Shown piece by piece: positions 13,527-19,099 of a stretch of 19,099 nucleotides of DNA. Positions within the stretch are counted from its first letter, which is position 1; each line of letters begins with the position of its first letter. The notes beneath the pieces were generated by a model. The model ran no database searches. It saw nothing but the letters and a program-made list of their open reading frames with translations, and was not told where the DNA came from. Location of the stretch: assembly GCA_034437795.1 (NCBI GenBank), contig DAOTTI010000178.1:1-19099 (forward strand), written 5' to 3'. The position numbers and the translations under genes are program-made. The stretch is from DAOTTI01 sp034437795 (lineage in GTDB: Bacteria; Chloroflexota; UBA11872; UBA12225).

Positions 13527-13901
13527 ATGAGCGAACTCACGGTCCTGGTGGTGGACGACCAGCGGGAATGGCTCGACCTGGCCACCTCACTGCTGTCTGG
13601 CTGCCCTTCCCTGCGCATCGTCGGGACGGCGCGCACCGGCGAGGAGGCGCTGGCGCTCGTCCCGACGCTCCGGCCCAGCGTGGTGGTGTGCGACGTGGGG
13701 CTGCCGGGGATGAACGGGTTCCAGGTGGCGCGGCGACTGCGGGGCGCCGGCAGCCGTACAGTCGTCGTTAGCTGCGAAACCCATCCCGAGTACCCTGCCC
13801 TGGCGCGGAACGCCGGCGCCGAAGGATACCTGCCCAAGCAGGCCCTCTCCGCCCGCGCGCTCCTGGACCTGCTCAAGGCACATAGCCCGTCCTGCTCCTA
13901 G
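13527..13901 (+). CDS. Stand-alone response regulator receiver (NarL-type receiver, no output domain)
   Basis: 124 residues. The receiver domain has acidic D10-D11 (VVDDQ), phospho-acceptor D56 (VVVCDVGLPGMNG), switch Ser at 82 (VSC) and K104 (LPKQ). The sequence resembles NarL/LuxR-family receivers but stops right after the receiver, with no HTH, so it probably acts by protein contact or in a phosphorelay. The RBS is weak. A 13-bp palindrome lies 10 bases before the start. No kinase is nearby. A fused HTH lost by truncation is possible, but the C-terminus looks complete for a lone receiver. Confidence 0.87.
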   Translation: MSELTVLVVDDQREWLDLATSLLSGCPSLRIVGTARTGEEALALVPTLRPSVVVCDVGLPGMNGFQVARRLRGAGSRTVVVSCETHPEYPALARNAGAEGYLPKQALSARALLDLLKAHSPSCS

Positions 13902-13939
13902 CCGGCACATCCGCCACGTTCCCGCTACCTGCACCAGCC

Positions 13940-14161
13940 TGGCCCTCTCCAGGAGAGAGTAACGAGCGGCGGGTAGCGATTAGCGCGTGGACGGAGTGGT
14001 GGGCCTTCACCCTGGCCCCTTCCCAGCCGGAGGTGATGCTTCCCAAGCGGAGCCCTCGCCCTCGCCCTCTGCCTATGGGAGAGGGGGCAGGTGGGCCGGC
14101 GCCCACAGGGAGAGGGGACTAAGGAGCCCTTACCCTGGCCCTTTCCCAGAGGGAGAAGGGA
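13940..14161. repeat. Cluster of palindromic CCCT..GGGAGAGGG and AGTAGCGAG-type repeats
   Basis: The gap 13902-14200 holds several units: CTGGCCCTCTCCAGGAGAGAG at 13939-13959, a GAGCGGCGGGTAGCGATTAG word at 13964-13983, CACCCTGGCCCCTTCCC at 14008-14024, CCCTCGCCCTCGCCCTC with GGGAGAGGGGGC at 14053-14088, ACAGGGAGAGGGGACT at 14105-14120, and CCCTTACCCTGGCCC with GGGAGAAGGGACC at 14128-14163. I see no gene here. Confidence 0.8.
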
Positions 14162-14200
14162 CCCCGTCGCCTGGGGCGAGCGGCTATCCTGGATCTGGCG

Positions 14201-15322
14201 ATGGATGCTACGCGCACGCTCCAGGGCGGGAGACCCGGTGGGGGACAGTGCTCTCGGGGGGCGCGGGGGCGGTGGCGGTGGCCTCGTGGCGCATCGCGCC
14301 GCTGCGCCGCGGCGGTGGGGCAACGAGCGCCGGGCGCGCGCGTCACGCGGGGCTACGTGGCGCGTCTGGCGCTGGCCGCGGCTGCGTCGGCCCTGGTCAC
14401 GGCGTATGGCACGCTCTCCGTGGTGGGGGCGCTGGCCCTGACGCGCCCCGCGCGACTGCCCACCGACTGCGACGCGGCCGGCCCCGCACGGAACGCCGAG
14501 CGCGTGACGTTCCTCAGCCGGAGCGATGGCATCACCCTGGACGGCTGGCTGCTGGCGCCCAGGCGCGAGACGCCCCGCCGGCCGGCGGTGATCATGGTCC
14601 ATGGCCTGGGCACGGACCGCCGGCACGAGCTGGGAGGGCGCTTGCTGGAGGTGGGGGAGCACCTGGCCGGGCGCGGGCACCCCGTGCTGCTCTTCGACCT
14701 GCGGGGCGCCGGCTGCTCCGGCGGCGCGCGCCACACGCTGGGCGCCAAGGAGGCGGGCGACGTCGGCGGCGCGATCGACTTCCTGGCGGGGCGCGGCCTT
14801 ACGCAGCAAGGCGTGGCGCTCATCGGCTACTCGATGGGCGCGGCCGCGTCGCTGCTCCTGGCGCCATCCGAGCCACGCGTGCGCGCCGTGGTGGCGGATA
14901 GCGCCTACGCGGAGCTGGGATCGATCCTGGACGCGCAGCTACCGCGGGTGAGCGGCTTGCACCCCGTGTTCACGCCCGGCCTGGTGCTGGCGGCCTGGCC
15001 GCTGCTGGGCGTGAACGCCTACCGCGTGCGCCCCGTCGATGGAATGGCCCGCCTGGCGGAGCGGGGCGCCGCGCTCCTGGTGATCCACGGCGAGGCAGAT
15101 CGCTGGGTGCCGGCAGCGCACGGCCGGCGGCTGGCGGCCACCTACGGCCCGCAGGCGGAGACGTACTTCGTGCCCGGCGCCGGCCATGCGGGGAGCTACT
15201 GGGCCGATCCGGCGGCGTATCTGGCGCGAGTGGCGGGATTCCTCGCGAGGTTCAAAGCTCGAGGTTCAAGGTTCAAAGCTGGGGGACGCGGTCCAAAGGT
15301 CACGGTGAGGCGAGCTGATTGA
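14201..15322 (+). CDS. Alpha/beta hydrolase, membrane-anchored
   Basis: 373 residues from ATG 14201. The start is uncertain because residues 1-50 are Arg/Gly-rich and not protein-like, so the true start may be nearer residue 48-53. A membrane anchor lies at about 53-80 (VARLALAAAASALVTAYG..). Hydrolase core: VHGLGTDRRHE at 133-143, nucleophile S211 in GYSMGA, acid D300 in IHGEADRWVP, and His329 in GAGHAGSY. The substrate is unknown; serine peptidase or esterase S9/S33-like proteins of this type face the outside of the membrane. The last roughly 25 residues (FKARGSRFKAGG..) are encoded by a GTTCAAAG repeat, and the final 23 bases overlap the convergent uxuA end. Confidence 0.82.
   Translation: MDATRTLQGGRPGGGQCSRGARGRWRWPRGASRRCAAAVGQRAPGARVTRGYVARLALAAAASALVTAYGTLSVVGALALTRPARLPTDCDAAGPARNAERVTFLSRSDGITLDGWLLAPRRETPRRPAVIMVHGLGTDRRHELGGRLLEVGEHLAGRGHPVLLFDLRGAGCSGGARHTLGAKEAGDVGGAIDFLAGRGLTQQGVALIGYSMGAAASLLLAPSEPRVRAVVADSAYAELGSILDAQLPRVSGLHPVFTPGLVLAAWPLLGVNAYRVRPVDGMARLAERGAALLVIHGEADRWVPAAHGRRLAATYGPQAETYFVPGAGHAGSYWADPAAYLARVAGFLARFKARGSRFKAGGRGPKVTVRRAD
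15249..15279. repeat. GTTCAAAG/GTTCAAGG repeat inside the 3' end of the hydrolase gene
   Basis: GGTTCAAAGCTCGAGGTTCA followed by AGGTTCAAAGCT. The unit extends the hydrolase frame, giving the FKARGSRFKAG tail. Confidence 0.85.
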
Positions 15323-16307
15323 CTGCGTTGAGCAGGGCCAGCATGTAGCCGGTGGCGTAGGCCCGGCCGCGGTGCCCCCACTCGCTGTCGTCGATCATGT
15401 GGGGCACATGGTCGTCGATGAGAAAGCCGGTGAAGCCCACCTCCTTGAAGGTGCGCATCGCCTCGAACAGGTTGACGTTGCCCTCCCCCAGGAAGCATTC
15501 GGCGAACTTCTCGGCCGTGCCCTGCACGTCGCGGAAGTGGCCGTAGAAGATCTGGCCCCGCGAGCCGAAGTAGCGGATCCCTTTGATCACGTTGGCGTGC
15601 CCGCCCATCTCCGACCAGCAGCCCATACAGAAGTTCAGGCCCCAGCTGGGGCTATCCACGATCTCCGACCCGCGCCGGAACCCCTCGAAGCTGCTGAAGA
15701 TGCGGGCCACGCCGCCGAGCATGGGGACGGGCGGATCATCCGGGTGCAGCGCCAGCTTCACGCTGGCCTCTTCCGCCACGGGGATGACGGCCTTGATGAA
15801 GTACTCGTAGTTGGCCCACAGCTCGTCCGCGGGGTAGACGCGGTCGAAGCTGAGCGGGGCATCCTGGGCCAGGCTCATATCGAAGGCGGTGACGCGGGCG
15901 CCCCCGCGGCCGTAGGTAAAGCGGCTGGGGAAGCCGGTGGTCGGGTCGCGGTAGATGCGCCACACGGAGTTGGGCATCCAGTGGTAGCCCAAGATGGGGA
16001 TACCGGCCTTGCCCAGGTTGCGGATGGTGGCCTGGTAGTGCTCAATCTGCTCGTCGCGCCCCGGCTGGCCGAGAATGGCCTTGATATAGAAGCGCAGCGG
16101 CGTGTTCTCCAGGGCCTCCAGGCGCAGCCCGTAGCTCTCCACGTACTCCCGCAGGCGCGCCAGATCGTCGTACTCCCAGCGGTGCTCCCCCGGCAGGCGG
16201 GGGGTATTGAGCAGCACGCCACTGACGCCGAGCTGCTTGGCGAAGGTCAGCCGCTCGTGGGTGGCCTCGTTGAACTGCCCGATCGCGATGCGCATGACTT
16301 CCGGCAC
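15300..16307 (-). CDS. uxuA: Mannonate dehydratase
   Basis: 335 residues from GTG 16307, with AAGGAGG 8 bases upstream. The ATG at 16295 is too far from it. Catalyses dehydration of D-mannonate to 2-keto-3-deoxygluconate in glucuronate/hexuronate catabolism. TIM-barrel protein with conserved metal ligands: H188 (LALHPDDPP), C227 (GLNFCMGCWSEMG), H257 (YGHFRDVQG) and D299 (LIDDHVPHM). These match the His, Cys, His, Asp Mn-binding set known for the family. Length is normal. Convergent with the hydrolase gene, sharing 23 bases. A GTATAAC -10-like box occurs at about 16342-16347 on the minus strand without a good -35. No other hexuronate operon genes are adjacent. Confidence 0.93.
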   Translation of the reverse strand: MPEVMRIAIGQFNEATHERLTFAKQLGVSGVLLNTPRLPGEHRWEYDDLARLREYVESYGLRLEALENTPLRFYIKAILGQPGRDEQIEHYQATIRNLGKAGIPILGYHWMPNSVWRIYRDPTTGFPSRFTYGRGGARVTAFDMSLAQDAPLSFDRVYPADELWANYEYFIKAVIPVAEEASVKLALHPDDPPVPMLGGVARIFSSFEGFRRGSEIVDSPSWGLNFCMGCWSEMGGHANVIKGIRYFGSRGQIFYGHFRDVQGTAEKFAECFLGEGNVNLFEAMRTFKEVGFTGFLIDDHVPHMIDDSEWGHRGRAYATGYMLALLNAVNQLASP

Positions 16308-16523
16308 GGTCCGATCCCTCCTTTTCAGATGTACCCGGGAGGTTATACCTGCGCGCGTGGCCAGAAACGCGGCGCCCCTTGCGCTCCCGGCGGGCCATCT
16401 TCCCTGGATGCGGCCACTAGCTGCCCCGGGGCAATGGCCGGCCGCGCACTGATACGTCACCGACACGCCTCCGACGTCCACCATACACTGCCGCGGGTAC
16501 GCTGTGAGCGTCGCACGCAAGTG

Positions 16524-16590
16524 GCGATGGCAATCGCAATGGCAACCGGAATGACGACGGCAATGGCAACCGCAATGGCAACGGCGGCAA
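16524..16590. repeat. GCAATGGCAACC hexamer-type tandem repeat at a gene start
   Basis: Six-base words GCAATG, GCAACC and GCAATC alternate through the first codons of the sigma-like gene, giving Met-Ala-(Ile/Thr) units. Several in-frame ATG codons (16527, 16539, 16551 and others) result. Confidence 0.75.
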
Positions 16591-17426
16591 GCGCACGCGA
16601 GCCGGGTCCCGCCCAGCCGCCCGCCCCTCCACCGCCCGGCGGGGACGGCCGGCAGGCCCTGGCTGCGGAGCTGATCCAATACCTGCGCCCGCTGCTCAAC
16701 TACGCCCGTGGCCTGCTGCGGGCGCGCGAGGCGGCCGGCGACCTGTGGCCCGGCGCGGTGCGGGCGGAAGAGATCGTCGACCACGCCCTTCTGGATGCCC
16801 TGCGGCGGCGGGCGGAGGGGGGCGCGGCGCCGGCCGGCAGGCAGCTCTATCCGTGGCTGCGCCGGCTGGTGCTGCGGGCGGTGGACCGCGAGGTGGAGCA
16901 GGTCCGCCGCCGGCGGCGCGAAGTCTCCCTGGAGCAGCCGATCGGCGCGCAGTGGCCCAGGGAAGCCGGCTACGGCGGGCCGCCGCGCCTGATCGACATC
17001 CTGCCCGATCCGTCGGCGCCGGTCCCCGAGCAGGTGGTGGAGAGCCGTGAGTTCCAGCAGGCGCTGGCCAGCATTCTCAGCCAGCTGCCGGATGGCTGGC
17101 GCGAGCCGTACCTCCTGCACGTGCGTGACGGGCTGACGCTGACGCAGGTGGCAGCGATGGAGGGCGTGCCCCGCGGCGAGGCGCGCCGGCGCATCGCGCG
17201 GGCACGGGAGTTCCTGCGTCAGCGCCTGGCGGAGGAGTACGCGGACACGGCCCTGCCGCCTCCTACGGAGGACCTATTCCTGCTGCTGGAGCGGATCGAG
17301 CCGGCCCCCGAGCACCGGGCGCGCATCCAGCGCCGCCTGGAGGACGCGGCTCAGGCGCAGAGCGGCCAGGGCCGCGAGGGCGGCCAGAACGGAGCGAGCG
17401 GCCAGATGGAGGGATCAGGGCTATGA
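16527..17426 (+). CDS. Sigma-70/ECF-like factor with repeat-rich N-terminus
   Basis: 299 residues from ATG 16527; other in-frame ATGs downstream are equally possible. Residues 1-23 are the MA(I/T) repeat, and 24-40 are Pro/Gly-rich. Residues 43-130 (LAAELIQYLRPLLNYARGLL.., EEIVDHALLDALRR.., LYPWLRRLVLRAVDREVEQV) resemble sigma region 2, where WL..LV.R..D is the usual core. Residues 175-235 form region 4 with an HTH: FQQALASILSQLPDGWREPYLLHVRDGLTLTQVAAMEGVPRGEARRRIARAREFL. The final 60 residues are Gln/Gly-rich. It probably directs RNA polymerase to a small regulon. ATGA overlap with the next gene implies translational coupling. No anti-sigma factor is visible. Confidence 0.8.
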   Translation: MAIAMATGMTTAMATAMATAASAREPGPAQPPAPPPPGGDGRQALAAELIQYLRPLLNYARGLLRAREAAGDLWPGAVRAEEIVDHALLDALRRRAEGGAAPAGRQLYPWLRRLVLRAVDREVEQVRRRRREVSLEQPIGAQWPREAGYGGPPRLIDILPDPSAPVPEQVVESREFQQALASILSQLPDGWREPYLLHVRDGLTLTQVAAMEGVPRGEARRRIARAREFLRQRLAEEYADTALPPPTEDLFLLLERIEPAPEHRARIQRRLEDAAQAQSGQGREGGQNGASGQMEGSGL

Positions 17427-18550
17427 TTACGCGCCAAGACATCGAGCGACTTGAAGCCTTCGACGGGAAGGGCGCCCGCGTTCTGAGCCTCTATCTGAAC
17501 CTGGACCCCGAGCGCCAGGTCCATCGCTCCTACCAGACGGTGTGCAAGGACCTGGTGAGGGAGATCGCCGATGCGCTGGACGCCGGGGACGAGCGGGCGC
17601 ACCGGCAGCTCCACCAGGAGGCGGCGCGGGTCCAGGAGTGGCTAGAGGCCGAGGCGCCGCGGGGCAAGAGCGTGGCCATCTTCTCCTGCACCCCCGGGGG
17701 GCTGTGGCAGACGCACTTCCTGCCGGTGCCGCTCAAAGACCAGGCGGCCTTCGAGCCGGCGCCGTACGTAGAGCCCCTGCTCGACCTGCTGGACGAGTAC
17801 GAGCGCTATGCCGTGGCGCTGGTGGATAAGGAGAAGGCGCGCCTGTTCACCGTATTCCTGGGTGAGATCGAGGAGCACCAGGTGGACGAGGAGGTGGTGC
17901 CCGGCAAGCACAAGCAGGGCGGCTGGTCACAGGCCCGCTACCAGCGCCACCATGAGGCGCACGTCTACTGGCACCTGAAGCGCGTCGCCGACCTGCTGGC
18001 CAAGATGTACCGCCGGCGGCGCTTCGACCGGCTGATCCTGGCCGGCCCCGAGGAGGCAACGAGCGAGCTGCGGCGCCTGCTGCCGCGGGCGCTGGCCCAC
18101 CGGCTGGTCGGGACCTTCCCTGCAGAACTCTTCGCCAGCGATGCGGAGATCCTGCGCCAGACCCTGGAGGTGGAGCGGCGGGTGGAGCGGGAGGCGGAGG
18201 AGCGCCTGCTGGCGGAGCTCTTTGAGCTGGCCGGCTCCGCCGGGCGTGCCACCTATGGGGTGGAGCCGACGCTGGAGGCGCTGTGGCTGGGCGACGTGCA
18301 GAAGCTGGTCGTCGCCGACGGGCTGCGCGCCAGCGGCAGCGAGTGCCCCAGCTGCGGCCGGCTGACCGTGGCCAGCCTGGCGGAGTGCCCCGCCTGCGGC
18401 GCGGCGATGCGCACGGTGGAGGACGTCATCGAGCGGGCCGCGGAGCGGGCGCTTGACCAGGCCGGCAGCGTAGAGGTGGTGCACGGTGAGGCCGCGCAGC
18501 GGCTCCTGGACGAGGCCGAAGGGATGGGCGCCTTCCTTCGTTACCGGTGA
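17423..18550 (+). CDS. Bacterial eRF1-like release factor (baeRF/Vms1-type)
   Basis: 375 residues from ATG 17423, overlapping the previous stop by ATGA. Features of the bacterial archaeo-eukaryotic-type release factor family: VLSLYLNLDPE at 20-30, VALVDKEKARLFTVFLGEIEE at 131-151, the catalytic-loop-like KQGGWSQARYQRHHEAH at 164-180 (GGWSQ at 166-170, equivalent to the GGQ-type peptidyl-tRNA hydrolysis loop), RFDRLILAGPEEATSELRRLL, and a zinc ribbon C308-C311-C322-C325. Such proteins are thought to release peptides from ribosomes in rescue or stress. Coupling to a sigma-like gene suggests regulated expression. Confidence 0.88.
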   Translation: MITRQDIERLEAFDGKGARVLSLYLNLDPERQVHRSYQTVCKDLVREIADALDAGDERAHRQLHQEAARVQEWLEAEAPRGKSVAIFSCTPGGLWQTHFLPVPLKDQAAFEPAPYVEPLLDLLDEYERYAVALVDKEKARLFTVFLGEIEEHQVDEEVVPGKHKQGGWSQARYQRHHEAHVYWHLKRVADLLAKMYRRRRFDRLILAGPEEATSELRRLLPRALAHRLVGTFPAELFASDAEILRQTLEVERRVEREAEERLLAELFELAGSAGRATYGVEPTLEALWLGDVQKLVVADGLRASGSECPSCGRLTVASLAECPACGAAMRTVEDVIERAAERALDQAGSVEVVHGEAAQRLLDEAEGMGAFLRYR

Positions 18551-18577
18551 GCTGGCCTGGCGTATTCCTGAGCGGCG

Positions 18578-18645
18578 CCCTCACCCTCTCCCTCTTTGGG
18601 AGAGGGAACTCTAGGCACAGCCCTCTCCTAAAGGGAGAGGGGGCT
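18578..18645. repeat. Two palindromic CCCTCTCCC..GGGAGAGGG repeats
   Basis: Unit one is CCCTCACCCTCTCCCTCTTT with GGGAGAGGGAA (18578-18608). Unit two is CCCTCTCCTAAAGGGAGAGG (18621-18640). They lie between the convergent baeRF gene and the partial minus-strand gene, so they could also act as transcription-end hairpins. Confidence 0.85.
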
Positions 18646-18671
18646 CGTCCTTAGCCATTGCGGTCGGCCGG

Positions 18672-19097
18672 TCAGGCTCGGGCCAGGGTCACCAGCAGTG
18701 GCGGGATGGTGGGGGGCGGGGCGGGCAGCGGCCACTGGTCGCGCCGTACCGTGACCAGCGCATAGGGCGCCACGTCCCCGGCCGCGACCGGCGTGGCCGG
18801 TGCCGGCCCGCCGCTCGACGGCGCGAACTCCAACTGAATGCCATCGCGCTGCACGCCGGCGACGCGAAGCACGAGCCCCGGGGCGCGGAGCACGGCCTCC
18901 GGCGCCTGCCCCCGCACTGGCCAGGCCAGCACGGCCACCTCACGCAGGAAGTCGATGTCCGGCGGGCGGTTCAGCGGCATCCGCCCCACCTGCAAGTGGT
19001 CGCGCCATCCCTGCGTCTCAAACGTCTCCTGGTCGGTAAACACGGCGTGCGCCAGCGGCCCGCCGGCGGCGCGCGCCGCCGCCAGGGCCTGCTCGTA
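18672..19097 (-). CDS. Partial protein, possibly PrcB C-terminal-like domain (N-terminus cut by window edge)
   Basis: Frame open to the right edge; about 142 residues visible, starting YEQALAAARAAGG and ending LLVTLARA. A GTG at 19043 is an internal candidate start but is unlikely to be the real start because the frame continues upstream in good composition. The C-terminal portion reads IDFLREVAVLAWPVRGQAPEAVLRAPGLVLRVAGVQRDGIQLEF..APYALVTVRRDQWP, resembling the DFdk..vv.V..G....GY...I..V.....L.V....P....Py.lV.VpK pattern of the PrcB C-terminal domain. That match is weak and by eye. Function unknown. Confidence 0.6.
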   Translation of the reverse strand, partial: YEQALAAARAAGGPLAHAVFTDQETFETQGWRDHLQVGRMPLNRPPDIDFLREVAVLAWPVRGQAPEAVLRAPGLVLRVAGVQRDGIQLEFAPSSGGPAPATPVAAGDVAPYALVTVRRDQWPLPAPPPTIPPLLVTLARA

Positions 19098-19099
19098 CG

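Noticed and set aside
15372..16526. Long plus-strand open frame upstream of the sigma-like gene, antisense to uxuA.
   Set aside because: It is the mirror frame of a strongly supported mannonate dehydratase and has no homology. Only the portion after 16527 is coding.
16308..17120. Upstream extension of the uxuA frame on the minus strand.
   Set aside because: The strong RBS selects GTG 16307, and the extension is antisense to the sigma-like gene.

Overview
The window is very GC-rich bacterial DNA with strong third-position G/C, GTG starts and good GGAGG ribosome-binding sites. Several word-like interspersed repeat families (GTTCAAGG words, AGTAGCGAG words, palindromic CCCTCTCCC..GGGAGAGGG units, GACGCGGGGACACGG words) lie between most genes, and some lie inside them. 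Together with the gene content (bacterial eRF1-like release factor, YggT, stand-alone receivers, DUF559 endonuclease), this suggests a Chloroflexota-type, probably thermophilic, bacterium. That placement is inference from style and was not computed.

Layout. Positions 1-72 are the edge of a CRISPR array with a 61-bp period (29-bp repeat, 32-bp spacer, type I-E-like). A stand-alone receiver follows on the minus strand (157-534). After about 480 bp of repeat-bearing spacer comes a plus-strand phage head cassette (1015-8429): portal, a long ORF joining prohead protease, scaffold and major capsid protein, a small coiled-coil protein, a connector-like protein, three small structural proteins and a holin-like membrane protein. 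No terminase, tape measure, tail fibre or integrase is visible. Every gene boundary in the cassette holds an interspersed repeat except the last part of the 2353-2415 gap and the RBS sequences themselves. Two repeat units sit in-frame inside the portal and protease coding sequences.

The rest is chromosomal. It holds an RraA-family protein and an SRPBCC protein (minus), an SDR dehydrogenase (plus), a frameshifted DUF559 endonuclease pseudogene, a Gfo/Idh/MocA oxidoreductase, a YggT membrane protein (minus), a second stand-alone receiver, an alpha/beta hydrolase whose C-terminus is made of repeat, mannonate dehydratase UxuA (minus), a sigma-factor-like protein overlapping a bacterial eRF1-like (baeRF) gene by ATGA, and a partial minus-strand gene at the right edge.

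How they fit together. RraA, SDR, Gfo/Idh/MocA and UxuA belong to families common in sugar-acid catabolism, but they are not one operon here. The sigma-like and baeRF genes are translationally coupled and may form a translation-stress or ribosome-rescue unit. The head cassette looks like a long-resident prophage remnant or a domesticated capsid module, because host-type repeats have penetrated it without breaking the reading frames. The most unusual signal is this tolerance of repeat insertions inside and at the ends of genes.
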